From: Dielma sp000508965
Lineage (GTDB): Bacteria > Bacillota_I > Bacilli_A > Erysipelotrichales > Erysipelotrichaceae
Assembly: GCA_000508965.1 (NCBI GenBank)
Contig: BAHV02000016.1
Span: 1-64,000 of the forward strand
Reading direction: 5' to 3'
DNA length: 64,000 bases
Shown: piece by piece, positions 1 through 8,601 of the stretch
Layout of the letters: each line of letters opens with the position of its first letter
How positions within the stretch are numbered: the first letter of the stretch is position 1
The notes under the pieces: model-generated
What the model saw: the letters and a program-made list of their open reading frames with translations, nothing else
Databases searched by the model: none
What the model was told of the DNA's origin: nothing
Made by a program: the position numbers and the translations under genes

Positions 1-216
1 GATACTGATTGTTTGACCGATTAAATCCTCAGCTTTTGTTACTGGCAAACCGTCGAAAAATCTAGCTCTAGTGATAAACTGTGTAGACACAGACTTACCG
101 ATAAAATACATTTTATCTTTCTGAGCCACAAGGTGTAGTTTCACGCCCTCAATTAATTCTCCAGTTTTTTCATTTGTAAATTTTACTTCCTGTAATCCAA
201 CAATTGTATGTTTCAT
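1..216 (-). CDS. Small unknown protein, 3' end outside window
   Basis: The minus-strand frame is open from an ATG at 214-216 to the window edge, giving 72 residues without a stop. It begins MKHTIVGLQEVKF and continues with an alternating polar/hydrophobic pattern that suggests a small beta-rich protein. Its ATG overlaps the TGA of the upstream HTH gene (ATGA), so the two are probably translated together. I do not recognise the family. A small single-stranded DNA binding or replication protein of a phage or plasmid-like element would fit the size and place, but that is only inference. Confidence 0.6.
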   Translation of the reverse strand, partial: MKHTIVGLQEVKFTNEKTGELIEGVKLHLVAQKDKMYFIGKSVSTQFITRARFFDGLPVTKAEDLIGQTISI

Positions 217-446
217 TTTGTGTCTTCCTTTCTGCTCTTTTTGAGCTTGTCGCTAAAATCGTAATAATCGTTAAATAATACAATCGGTATACAAGCCTTT
301 ATAGGTAAATCATCATCAGATAAACCATAACGTTCCTTTATCTTTTTAATGACCCTACAAGCCGTAGCCTTACTTACATCAAGCCTAACTGCAACATCTT
401 CTATTTTATAAAATCCATTGATAGTATCAGCCCCTTTACCGAACAT
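213..446 (-). CDS. Small helix-turn-helix protein
   Basis: 77 residues. Residues about 14-40 (YKIEDVAVRLDVSKATACRV) read as a winged or MerR/excisionase-like helix-turn-helix, followed by a charged tail ending KKSRKEDTK. The gene is divergent from the XRE repressor at 578 and overlaps the next minus-strand gene by ATGA. That layout is typical of the control region of an integrated element next to an integrase, where such proteins act as excisionase or replication control. The role is inferred from context. The start codon sits inside a palindrome (437-452). Confidence 0.65.
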   Translation of the reverse strand: MFGKGADTINGFYKIEDVAVRLDVSKATACRVIKKIKERYGLSDDDLPIKACIPIVLFNDYYDFSDKLKKSRKEDTK

Positions 447-452
447 TCGGTA
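437..452. promoter_or_regulatory. Palindrome over the start of the HTH gene
   Basis: Seven-base arms TACCGAA/TTCGGTA separated by two bases. The repeat covers the start codon (444-446) of the minus-strand HTH gene, so it could be an operator or an RNA hairpin that hides the start. A second inverted repeat, TTAGC/GCTAA, lies about 20 bases further into the same divergent intergenic region. No experimental link is implied. Confidence 0.4.
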
Positions 453-577
453 TCTTTACCTATATATTAGCATTTATTCGCTAATTGTCAATGATTATTT
501 CCACAAATTAACAAATATTCATATATAAATTGAAATATTAGGTATAATAAGAAATATAAGAAAGGAAATATAAAAAT

Positions 578-904
578 ATGAATGATAAAGAAGTAGAAAT
601 ACAATTAAAAAGAAAAGCAAGAAGTATATTAAACGCATCTAAAGAAATGGGAATTAAACAAACAACTTTAGATGCAGCATTAAAAAGAGGACTAAAAAAC
701 TCAACTATGAGTACAGTGATAAAAATAGCTGAATATCTAAATTGCAGTATTGATGAATTGATATACAACAAAGAACCATTGAATGAAAACTACATCGAAA
801 TAAGCAATAAAATAAAAAATAGAAATAATGAAGAATATAAAATAATAAACAACTTTATAGATTTTATAGACAGTACAAAAAAAGACTTACTAGAAAAACA
901 GTAA
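578..904 (+). CDS. XRE-like repressor of the left-flank element
   Basis: 108 residues. The N-terminal half carries a Cro/CI-like fold: residues about 14-60 include MGIKQTTLDAALKRG and MSTVIKIAEYLNCSIDEL, the typical end of an XRE domain. The C-terminal half is a charged helix. A Shine-Dalgarno AAAGGAAAT lies before the ATG and a TATAAT-like -10 at 543-548. It is divergent from the HTH gene at 213-446, the usual arrangement for an element's lysogeny-type control. It is very AT-rich compared with the ICE to its right. Confidence 0.75.
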   Translation: MNDKEVEIQLKRKARSILNASKEMGIKQTTLDAALKRGLKNSTMSTVIKIAEYLNCSIDELIYNKEPLNENYIEISNKIKNRNNEEYKIINNFIDFIDSTKKDLLEKQ

Positions 905-909
905 GTCTT

Positions 910-1437
910 TTATATTTCATCATTCATTGCTCGCATTATATCGTCTTCTGCATTATCAAACCAATGAGCATAAGTAGCATGTAAAGTAGCAACAGTATCA
1001 CCTAAACGTCTAGCAATGTCATAATCATACATTTTTTTGTTAATTAAATATGAAGCGTGTGAATGCCTTAAATCATGTATACGTATATCAGGCAATGGAT
1101 CTAGCTTATCAGCTATTAGTATTTCATTAACCATTTTAATATCATTTTTAAAATGCCTTCTTAATGTTTCTAAGGGCAACGGTCTTACACTACCAAAAAC
1201 AAATGATAAATTATAATAATCAGATTGCTGCAACTTTTTCCAATCAGATAATATATTTATCAACTTCTTAGGTATACTTATAATTCTTACGCTATTTTTA
1301 GACTTTGGTGTAGTAAATACATACGGTTTATCATTAATATTAAACTGTATAGTCTTATTAATATTTACTTTACCATTCTTCAAATCGACATCAGACCATT
1401 GCAAGGCTAATGCTTCTGCTTTTGTCAATATAAGTCT
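910..1437 (-). pseudogene. Tyrosine integrase, C-terminal fragment
   Basis: The frame encodes the catalytic half of a phage-type tyrosine recombinase. It has E-A-L-A-L-Q-W-S-D-V around the first catalytic Arg box, IRIHDLRHSHASYL (H-x-x-R box) and ATYAHW with the nucleophile Tyr. The N-terminal arm- and core-binding domains are missing. Going upstream in frame, the sequence changes to KQIFF and a stop at 1453-1455, and the usual G-x-R of the first box is lost. Homology therefore ends near 1437, exactly where the serine-recombinase ICE begins. I read this as an older element's integrase cut by insertion of the ICE. The missing 5' part would be expected beyond the ICE's other end. Confidence 0.75.
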
Positions 1438-1465
1438 AAAAAAAATTTGCTTTTAATTCGCAAAA

Positions 1466-1493
1466 AGCACCACTGTTTTCATCCAGTGATGCT
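1466..1493 (-). terminator. Terminator after recombinase operon
   Basis: Ten-base arms AGCACCACTG/CAGTGATGCT with one mismatch and an 8-base loop, followed on the minus strand by a T-rich run. It lies just downstream of the last serine recombinase and within 30 bases of the inferred ICE end. Confidence 0.7.
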
Positions 1494-1515
1494 CCTGCGA
1501 ACAATCTTATTCCGT

Positions 1516-3090
1516 TTATGCTTTTTCTTCTTTGTAGAAAATGTCATCCATCTTCCAGCTTATCTCCATACGACCTGGTTCATAAATAAAGACTTTCTCA
1601 ATAATCTTTGACAGCTGTATTTTGTCAAAATCCTGCAATGCTGCAATCTCATTTACTTCCATTTCTTTTTCTGTTGCTTCATCACATTTTTTCTTCGCTA
1701 CTGCAATCTCATTCTCCAATTCTGCTATCTGCAAAGTGATTTCTGAAATACGGGAAGTCGTTTTTTCCAGTTCTTCCATATACCCTTCCTTGTCCAACAC
1801 TTCTGAACGATAATCAGAATACAGTTTCATTTTTCTTGACGAGAGTCGCTTTTTTTCACTTTCCAGTGTTGCGATATTTTCTTCTTTCAAAATTGTTTTA
1901 TGCCATTCTCTTTTCTTTTTCTCAAGATTTTCCGAAATGAATTGTGCCATATTTCTGGCTGCATCCAGTACTGTTTCTTCTGCTTCTTTCCTGTCCATTT
2001 TACTTTCCGCACACCCACTAAGACCGCTGATATGTGCCTGCATACAGCGATACCCAGTCTCTCTGCTGGTAAAACCAAGTCTTCTTCCACAGGTCGGGCA
2101 AAAGAAAATAGGGCAGGCTACTCCTCTTTTTGCAAGAACTTTTTTCTGGTTAGTAAACGCTTTCTCATTTGCTTTCCGGAATAATTCATCGGATATAATT
2201 GGTTCATGTGCATTTTCTACAACAATCCACTCCTCTTTATCATTGGAAACCAATTTATTGCTTCCTGTTCTTGCCACTCTCTTTTTATTCCAAATAATTT
2301 TTCCAAGATACACTTCATTTTTGAGCATATCTGAGATTGTCGTGACTGACCAGAGTTTCTTTTCTTTTTCGTTTTCTCTGTGCATTTTTATACCTTTTCT
2401 GCACATATACTCCCGGCATGTAAGCACATGGGTTTCGTTCAGATATTTTGCTATCTGTCCTTTTGTTTTCCCATCTGCCGCCATTGTGAATATCAGTTTC
2501 ACTATTTCAGCCGCTTCTGGGTCTATAACCAGATGATGCTTATCTTCTGGATCTTTAATATATCCATATTTGGGAAAAGCCGGCATATATTCACCGTTTT
2601 TAGCATGTGTTTTCATAGCAGAACGAACTTTTCTGGACAAATCTTTGCTGTACATTGCATTCAGCATATTTTTTAACGCTACACTCATTCCTCCAGTAAA
2701 ACCAGAGGAATTGATACTGTCAAAGCCATCGTTAATTGAGATAATTCGAATACCAAGGACTGGCAGGATTTTTTCCAGATAATTCCCCACTTCCAGATAA
2801 TCTCTTCCAAATCTTGAAAAGTCCTTTATAACAATACTTTTTATACGTCCTGCTTTTGCATCTTCCATCATCCTCTGAAAGCCAGGACGGTTAAAGTTTG
2901 TACCACTGTACCCATCGTCTACATATTCAACTACTGGACAGTTAGCAAATTCGTCCTGTTTTTTGATAAATTCGTTTATCAGCATTCTCTGTGCACTGAC
3001 ACTGTTACTTTCGGCTTTTATACTGCCATCTACATCATTATCCTCCGACGAAAGTCTGATATAAACAGCGATACATTCTGTTACTGGCAT
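1516..3090 (-). CDS. Large serine recombinase (third of three)
   Basis: 524 residues. The N-terminal resolvase domain starts AVYIRLSSEDNDVDGS with the catalytic Ser in SNSVSAQR, and has VDDGYSGTNFNRPGFQ and KDFSRFGRDYLEVG. It is followed by the recombinase domain (YGYIKDPEDKHHLVIDPEAA), a zinc ribbon (CPTCGRRLGF...C) near residue 330, and a coiled-coil/DUF4368-like tail. Such proteins cut and rejoin attachment sites to excise and integrate the element. It overlaps the previous recombinase by 10 bases, so the three are one operon. Several Lachnospiraceae ICEs carry three in a row; which one acts at which step cannot be told from sequence. Confidence 0.93.
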   Translation of the reverse strand: MPVTECIAVYIRLSSEDNDVDGSIKAESNSVSAQRMLINEFIKKQDEFANCPVVEYVDDGYSGTNFNRPGFQRMMEDAKAGRIKSIVIKDFSRFGRDYLEVGNYLEKILPVLGIRIISINDGFDSINSSGFTGGMSVALKNMLNAMYSKDLSRKVRSAMKTHAKNGEYMPAFPKYGYIKDPEDKHHLVIDPEAAEIVKLIFTMAADGKTKGQIAKYLNETHVLTCREYMCRKGIKMHRENEKEKKLWSVTTISDMLKNEVYLGKIIWNKKRVARTGSNKLVSNDKEEWIVVENAHEPIISDELFRKANEKAFTNQKKVLAKRGVACPIFFCPTCGRRLGFTSRETGYRCMQAHISGLSGCAESKMDRKEAEETVLDAARNMAQFISENLEKKKREWHKTILKEENIATLESEKKRLSSRKMKLYSDYRSEVLDKEGYMEELEKTTSRISEITLQIAELENEIAVAKKKCDEATEKEMEVNEIAALQDFDKIQLSKIIEKVFIYEPGRMEISWKMDDIFYKEEKA

Positions 3091-4781
3091 AACTCAGCCT
3101 CCCGTTCTTTTGCATATTTTCTTAATTCTTCCAACATATCATCATACACCAAACGTACCGTAATAGAACCGCTTTCATGTATTTCGATTTTTTCTACAAA
3201 AGCATTGACCATTTCCTTTGTCAGCGTTCTCGTATTGCGGTATTTATTGATCAATGTTTCCCATTCTTCCTCTGTGTGAAAATTTTTTTCATATCCAACC
3301 TGATGCTTTAATAAAATTTCCATGTTATTCTGGATCTCTTTTTCTGTTTCCGCATCCTGCTTTGAAAATGTTTCATACTGCTCTGCATCAATAATACGGC
3401 ACACATAATCCTCAAACAATCTTTCCCGGTGTACTGCCACTTTTTCCAGTTCTTTCCGGCATTTCTTGATTTCCCTGTTAAACACATCATATTTTTTAAT
3501 GCTTTCCTGTCTTTGATTCAACCGCCGAATCAAATCTACATTTTCAACATATACATTGATATGTGCACGTATCACACGCAGTACATAATCATTCACTTCC
3601 AAATCAGTGATAGAATGTGGCGTACACTTCCCGTAGAGCTTATTATTTCCACAGTAAAACCTACGATGATTGCCTTTTGTTTTCCCATATAAATACATGG
3701 TTTTTCCACAGTCTGCACATACAATTTTCTGCTTGAAAAAGTTGAAGTCTCTTACATTATTGCCATTTGATTTACGAGCTTCATTAACCCGTTTTACGAT
3801 ATGACCAATCTTTTCCTGTACCTCATCAAAATCCTTTCTGCTCACAAGTGCCTCATGGGTATTTTTGATGATGATCCATTCTTCTTTCTGATTCATTTTC
3901 TGTCTCTGTGCTGCCCAGGAATCATTGGTAAACTGATTATGCACACTATCACCGGCATAATATTGATTCTCAAGGATTTTGTGGACTGTTCCTCCACTCC
4001 ATGTCCATGTCGCTGACTTTTCATTTGCTTTTCCTGCTTTATCCAGCTTGTAGGCTTTCGGGCAGAGATACCCATCCGCATTTAATTTCCGGGCAATCTC
4101 TGCATAAGTCATTCCATCAATAAAATACTGAAATATCTTTTTCACCACTGGTGCTGCTACCGGATCTGGAATCAGCTGATGAGGATTATCCTTGTCTTTT
4201 TCATAACCATAAGCCATCTGACCGGAAGGAAATTCGCCATTTGCCCAGCTCGTCCGGTATGAACTTCTTATTTTCTTTGCCAAATCTCTGGAATAAAACT
4301 CATTATACACGTTTGACATGCTGATCAGCAGGCTTATGTCATCTCTGAACGAATCATAATGATCATTCACCGAAATAAAACGCACATTAAAGAATGGGAA
4401 CACTCTTTCAATATAGCTTCCTGCCTCTACATAATTTCTTCCAAGTCTAGAAAGATCTTTAACAATAACACAGTCAATATTTCCCTCTTTGATGTCCTGC
4501 ATCATCTCATTAAAACCATCTCTCTCAAAATTAGTTCCGGTTTTAGATATATCATAATATTCCTTTGCAACCACGATATCTTTCTGTTCTTTTACGAAAT
4601 TATGAAGCAGAACCATCTGCGTTTCTATCGTATTTCTTTCTCTGTTCTTTTCACTCTCATAGGAAAGCCTTGCATAAAGGGCTGCATGTGAAACTTTTTC
4701 ACACTGGTTTTCAGCTTCTGTAACCAAATTTTCTTTATTTCCAACATTTACATAATCTACTTTTCTTGATTTTCGAGCCAT
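3081..4781 (-). CDS. Large serine recombinase (second of three)
   Basis: 566 residues. Catalytic domain ALYARLSYESEKNRERNTIE (here the Ser region reads NTIETQMVLL), then YDISKTGTNFERDGFNEM and VKDLSRLGRNYVEAG. Recombinase domain from about residue 190 (YGYEKDKDNPHQL), zinc ribbon CADCGKTMYLYGK...C, and a charged helical C-terminus. The position usually held by Ser in S/N-S-I-x-x-Q reads N-T-I-E-T-Q, although the earlier segment ARLSYES keeps a Ser, the likely nucleophile. The start ATG directly follows the TAA of the upstream recombinase (TAAATG), so it is translationally coupled. Confidence 0.92.
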   Translation of the reverse strand: MARKSRKVDYVNVGNKENLVTEAENQCEKVSHAALYARLSYESEKNRERNTIETQMVLLHNFVKEQKDIVVAKEYYDISKTGTNFERDGFNEMMQDIKEGNIDCVIVKDLSRLGRNYVEAGSYIERVFPFFNVRFISVNDHYDSFRDDISLLISMSNVYNEFYSRDLAKKIRSSYRTSWANGEFPSGQMAYGYEKDKDNPHQLIPDPVAAPVVKKIFQYFIDGMTYAEIARKLNADGYLCPKAYKLDKAGKANEKSATWTWSGGTVHKILENQYYAGDSVHNQFTNDSWAAQRQKMNQKEEWIIIKNTHEALVSRKDFDEVQEKIGHIVKRVNEARKSNGNNVRDFNFFKQKIVCADCGKTMYLYGKTKGNHRRFYCGNNKLYGKCTPHSITDLEVNDYVLRVIRAHINVYVENVDLIRRLNQRQESIKKYDVFNREIKKCRKELEKVAVHRERLFEDYVCRIIDAEQYETFSKQDAETEKEIQNNMEILLKHQVGYEKNFHTEEEWETLINKYRNTRTLTKEMVNAFVEKIEIHESGSITVRLVYDDMLEELRKYAKEREAELCQ

Positions 4782-6479
4782 TTATACGACCTCCCTCTTT
4801 TGAATTTCTATTCTTCCGTCCATACCTGTGCTGACATCGCATCCCACCGACTGTATCTGCCGTAACAGAGATTGATAACAATCATCAAAATTAAATCTGA
4901 CTTCAATATGTTTTTTGTCATATACTAATATCTGGTCAATCAGTTCAACAGCAACAGTTCTTGTAAGTTCCTGTATATTCTGATGCTCGGCAAAATAATC
5001 AAGCCAATGATATTTATCACTTTTTGATTCCAGGACTTCACTGATCTGTTGATCAATGCTTCGGACTGCTTCCTCGGCTTTTTTCCGTTTTTCTGTGTAC
5101 CCGTCATGAAGCTCTTTATAATCTTCTTTTGAAATGATTCCTTCACGGAAATCCTCATATAGATAATCTCTTAACTCCCGGCATCGCACGGCTTCTTTTT
5201 CTTTTGCTTCTTTTCTAATTTCCAGTTCTTTTATATCCAATTCTTGAAATGGTACTTCATGGATAAAATCCATGATTTTTTTCATATCAAGGATATTCTC
5301 AATATGGATTTTTACCAGTTCCAATACTGTTTCTTCTAGTTTACCCATTGGTATTCTGTGTGCTGCACACGCTTTCGTAGCCGCATGTCTGGAACAGATA
5401 TAGTAAGCGTATACCTTTCCTCCTGCCGGAACATCCCGTTTGATCATCATTGCCCCACAGTCTCCACAAACCGCAAGTCCAGATAATGGATATACCTTTT
5501 CCTCGTTCGGAGAAGTCCTTGTATCTATCCCTAATAATCTCTGCACCAGTGCAAATTCTCGTTCTGATACGATAGCCTCATGATTTTTTTCAATTCTAAC
5601 CCAATCTGTCTCCGGCTTTTTCATCAATTTTTTTACTTTATGGTTTGGTGTTGTTCTTTTTCCCTGCACCAGAGTTCCAGTGTATACTTCATTTTCAAGG
5701 ATTCTTTTTACCGACATGGCGCTCCACTCTGCCTGTTCGTGTGTTTTAAAATTATCCTGAATCCTTATTCCAAGACTGTGCTTATATTCCATTGGTGAAA
5801 GAACACCCTGTTTGTTCAATGCATTGGCAATTGCTGTCTGGCTCATACCTGATAATTTCATGCGGTAAATTTCTTTGACGATACCTGCCGCATATGCATC
5901 TAGCACCAGTTTGTTTTTATTATCTGAATCTTTCTGGTAGCCATACGGTGTAAACGCTCCAATATATTCCCCATTTTTTCTCTTTACTTCCAGGTGGCTT
6001 CTTATTTTGATAGAAATGTCACGGCAATATGCATCGTTAATGAGATTCTTGAAAGGAATCACGATTTCGTCTGCCTGACTTTTCCCTTCCAGGCTGTCAT
6101 AATGATCATTGACCGCAATAAACCGCACGCCAAGTGCCGGAAATAATCTTTCGATATATTTTCCGGCATCAATATACTCACGTCCAAAACGGGAAAGGTC
6201 TTTTACAACGACACAATCCACAATTCCTTTTTTGATATCTTCCAGCATCATCTGAAATGCAGGACGTTCAAAATTAGAACCGCTGTAACCGTCATCCACC
6301 CGTTCTGATACAACAACTATATCCTTTTTATCTTTTAGGAAATTTTTTATCAGATCTTTCTGATTTGAGATACTGTTGCTTTCACGCTTTCCAGCAGTAG
6401 CAACATCGCCATCTTCTTTCGATAAACGAACATAAATGGCTGCATGATAGATTTTCTTTGAATTGTTAATTTGATTCAT
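4782..6479 (-). CDS. Large serine recombinase (first of three)
   Basis: 565 residues from the chosen ATG at 6477-6479, which has AAGGAGG six bases upstream (6486-6492); the frame is open to 6584 but without a better ribosome site. Domains: resolvase (AAIYVRLSKEDGD, SNSISNQKDLI, VVKDLSRFGREYIDAG), recombinase (YGYQKDSDNKNKL), zinc ribbon (CGDCGAMMIKRD...CSRH) and a helical C-terminal region. It is the promoter-proximal gene of the recombinase operon. Its role is site-specific integration/excision of the ICE. Confidence 0.93.
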   Translation of the reverse strand: MNQINNSKKIYHAAIYVRLSKEDGDVATAGKRESNSISNQKDLIKNFLKDKKDIVVVSERVDDGYSGSNFERPAFQMMLEDIKKGIVDCVVVKDLSRFGREYIDAGKYIERLFPALGVRFIAVNDHYDSLEGKSQADEIVIPFKNLINDAYCRDISIKIRSHLEVKRKNGEYIGAFTPYGYQKDSDNKNKLVLDAYAAGIVKEIYRMKLSGMSQTAIANALNKQGVLSPMEYKHSLGIRIQDNFKTHEQAEWSAMSVKRILENEVYTGTLVQGKRTTPNHKVKKLMKKPETDWVRIEKNHEAIVSEREFALVQRLLGIDTRTSPNEEKVYPLSGLAVCGDCGAMMIKRDVPAGGKVYAYYICSRHAATKACAAHRIPMGKLEETVLELVKIHIENILDMKKIMDFIHEVPFQELDIKELEIRKEAKEKEAVRCRELRDYLYEDFREGIISKEDYKELHDGYTEKRKKAEEAVRSIDQQISEVLESKSDKYHWLDYFAEHQNIQELTRTVAVELIDQILVYDKKHIEVRFNFDDCYQSLLRQIQSVGCDVSTGMDGRIEIQKREVV

Positions 6480-6618
6480 CTTCATCCTCCTTAGTTTTAC
6501 CTTTCCATCAACATTGGTAAAACCCAGAGGGTGAGTCGATTTTGTCCTGATATGAATGAGGAGTCCTGAATTCCTCGTCTCCATATTAACATAACTCTTC
6601 AGATTTTACCATCACTTT

Positions 6619-6867
6619 TTATACAGAAAGCAAAAGTTCCTCAAATGCATCTTCAAAAGATACTCCATTGTTTGCAAACCTTATTTTCACTTTTACATTT
6701 CCTATACAGACAAGATAGGGATTTCCCACCTGTCTGAGATATTGAGCTATTCTTTTTTCCTTCGTCTGATTCCGGTCAATCCTTATTTTTCGGATATCCT
6801 TCAATTCCTTCAGATCCACATCATCAAAATCCGTTTCCAGATAGTTTCTATATTCTTCTGCCGTCAT
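6619..6867 (-). CDS. Small recombinase-associated protein (DUF6870-like)
   Basis: 82 residues, acidic and basic mixed, with EYRNYLETDFDDVDLKELKD and a C-terminal NPYLVCIGNVKVKIRFANNG segment. This matches my memory of the DUF6870 family seen next to MazF-like proteins and serine recombinases on Firmicute elements; I could not search to confirm. It overlaps the end of the MazF-like gene by 20 bases, so it may be its partner, possibly an antitoxin-like or recombination accessory protein. The function is unknown. Confidence 0.65.
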   Translation of the reverse strand: MTAEEYRNYLETDFDDVDLKELKDIRKIRIDRNQTKEKRIAQYLRQVGNPYLVCIGNVKVKIRFANNGVSFEDAFEELLLSV

Positions 6868-7228
6868 GCACTTCTCCTTCCATTCCCATCTGAATCCGTA
6901 CTGCTTTCAGTACCCGATCCAGGATCCACTTATTTACTCTTCCGCATTTCTCAATAATACATTTTGTGGAAATGCTCATAACCTGTTCAGCCAGTGCCAA
7001 ACTTCCTTTTCGGATTCCCGTCATATCATATTTACTGATAAATACATGTGTTGGCAAATACCGTTTCTTATATATTCTTGATGTCAGCGGAACTACCGTT
7101 ATGACTGAACTGTATGTATTGGCTTTATTATTGCTCACTACGATCACCGGTCTTACACCACCCTGAACAGATGTTGTAGGAAACATACCGAGATCTGCCC
7201 ATAAGATATCTCCTCTTCGAATCGTCAC
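6848..7228 (-). CDS. MazF/PemK-like endoribonuclease toxin
   Basis: 126 residues. The hallmark MazF start is present: IRRGDILWADLG followed by GGVRPVIVVSNNKAN, then SVITVVPLTS and LPTHVFI with a later EQVMSISTKCI segment. Members are sequence-specific mRNA endonucleases and usually sit with an antitoxin. No MazE-like gene is adjacent; the overlapping 82-residue downstream protein is the only candidate partner. On ICEs such toxins can stabilise the element. The start has only a modest ribosome site (GAGAGATGACAAG), and GTG/ATG alternatives are few. Confidence 0.85.
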   Translation of the reverse strand: MTIRRGDILWADLGMFPTTSVQGGVRPVIVVSNNKANTYSSVITVVPLTSRIYKKRYLPTHVFISKYDMTGIRKGSLALAEQVMSISTKCIIEKCGRVNKWILDRVLKAVRIQMGMEGEVHDGRRI

Positions 7229-7264
7229 TTGTCATCTCTCCAATCTTTTTTTATTTGTAAAGCA

Positions 7265-7775
7265 TTCATAGCGCTATATTGGCTCCACAGGGATACGGCA
7301 GAGTTCCTTTCCAAGCTGGAAAGCTCTGCCGCATAACCTCTATAGCCAATTTGATTATTAAACAGTGCTCGCTCGATTCTATTTATCCTCGATACCCCGA
7401 ATCGTTACTCCTGCATCTGCAGGAAGGGAATAATAACCTGTCCGGATGCTACACTCCGGACCACAACCCAAAAACTCTCATTTCCAGGCTCTGGCAGTTC
7501 ATAGGTTTACCAGTTACAGACTTCTCAGGGTCTGCAAGTGTATCGCATCTCACACATGTCCTCGCATCACCAGCCTGCCAACTGGCTTTGGTCAGTGCTT
7601 TTTCGCAGCATTATTAGCTCTAAAAATGTTTTTACGTCTTATAATCCTATAGCGGCATCTTCCTCGTGCTCACTGTATGAAATGTCACGTCAGTTATTAT
7701 TGGATATTCAGTTATCATGGTGCAATTTAGGGAGTCCTTAAAGCTCCTCTAATTACTAAAGTCAAATGACTTCGG
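7265..7775 (-). ncRNA. Candidate large structured RNA / leader region
   Basis: This ~570-base interval between the sigma-like gene and mazF has no convincing reading frame but many strong hairpins. One is a nested element at 7278-7350 (outer ATTGGCT/AGCCAAT, middle CGGCAGAG/CTCTGCCG, inner TTTCC/GGAAA). Others are perfect stems TCCTGC/GCAGGA at 7409-7424 and GTCCGGA/TCCGGAC at 7440-7461, a GCCAG-rich stem near 7570-7595, and AAGTCA/TGACTT near 7760-7775. GC is well above the surrounding intergenic DNA. The minus strand is favoured because flanking genes run that way. It could be an ICE-encoded non-coding RNA, a long structured leader for mazF, or a DNA site. No known family is claimed. Confidence 0.4.
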
Positions 7776-7801
7776 CAGATGCAAAAAATTTTCAAAATTT
7801 T

Positions 7802-8275
7802 TTAAAAAAATTCTTTCATATACATTTCACGCATTTTATTAAGGATCGTTTTCAGCTTGTACGCTAATACTTGTCTGGAAATCCCCATAATCTCTGCCAT
7901 CTGCGTCTGAGTCTTATTTTCAAAGAAAATGCCATAAATAATCATGCGTTCCTCCGCATTCAGCTTATCGATCACTTTGTGAATATCCTGCTGTTCCATT
8001 TTTGTCAGTACACTGTGCTCCACATCACAGTTCAAATCCGGGAAATCCTCAATCATGAATCCTTCTCCATCAATAGACTGTCCACTGTAAGGTACCTCCC
8101 GCAGCATCTTATCCACGACCTCTCCTAATTCGTTCTTAATCTCAACTTTTTTTGCCTTGCTACTTCTGTAAAAATTGTTCATCGCATACGCAACTTCTTT
8201 TGTAATCTCGATCATTTCTCCATCAATATTTGCGTAGTACTTTCCTTCATAAAAATATGGGTGTTCAATGTACAT
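7802..8275 (-). CDS. Sigma-70 region 4-like regulator
   Basis: 157 residues from the ATG at 8273-8275, chosen for AGGAGGA six bases upstream; the open frame extends to 8347. The N-terminal half (MYIEHPYFYEGKYYANIDGE) is found on element-borne sigma-like proteins. The C-terminus carries a region 4 helix-turn-helix: LNAEERMIIYGIFFENKTQ followed by TQMAEIMGISRQVLAYKLKT. It probably recognises -35-like sequences and controls element genes. Region 2 is missing, so it is not a complete sigma factor. Confidence 0.8.
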   Translation of the reverse strand: MYIEHPYFYEGKYYANIDGEMIEITKEVAYAMNNFYRSSKAKKVEIKNELGEVVDKMLREVPYSGQSIDGEGFMIEDFPDLNCDVEHSVLTKMEQQDIHKVIDKLNAEERMIIYGIFFENKTQTQMAEIMGISRQVLAYKLKTILNKMREMYMKEFF

Positions 8276-8416
8276 ATCCGTTCCTCCTAAATTTGAAATC
8301 TTGTTGCTCGTTTCAAATCCAGAAGGCGGACCTCTGTTTAGAATCATGCCTGCTCCGCCTTTATCCTGCCGGGATACGCCCGCAGTTATTGGCTGAGAAA
8401 TTCAGGCACGAAAAAA

Positions 8417-8449
8417 AGCCCCAGTAGTTTTTTCTTAACTACTGAGGCT
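8417..8449. terminator. Bidirectional terminator
   Basis: Twelve-base arms AGCCCCAGTAGT/ACTACTGAGGCT with one G-U pair, flanked by seven A on the left (T on the minus strand) and TTTCGTCTCTTT on the right. It ends the minus-strand 8602-9250 operon. The remaining bases between it and 8601 show no gene. Confidence 0.8.
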
Positions 8450-8601
8450 TTCGTCTCTTTCTTGTATTCAGTTATCTATGCCTTCTTTCATCAGCATAAT
8501 CATTGTATCAGGATAAAGTTCACAAAGTATCCGCAATATGTTCCCATAAGTTCATATCATTATTGGAATCGTACATATTTCAGTATAAAAAGTTCACCGT
8601 G

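Noticed and set aside
7279..7617. 112-residue plus-strand frame in the structured region
   Set aside because: No ribosome site, no recognisable domain, and interrupted by strong hairpins. The region is better explained as non-coding.
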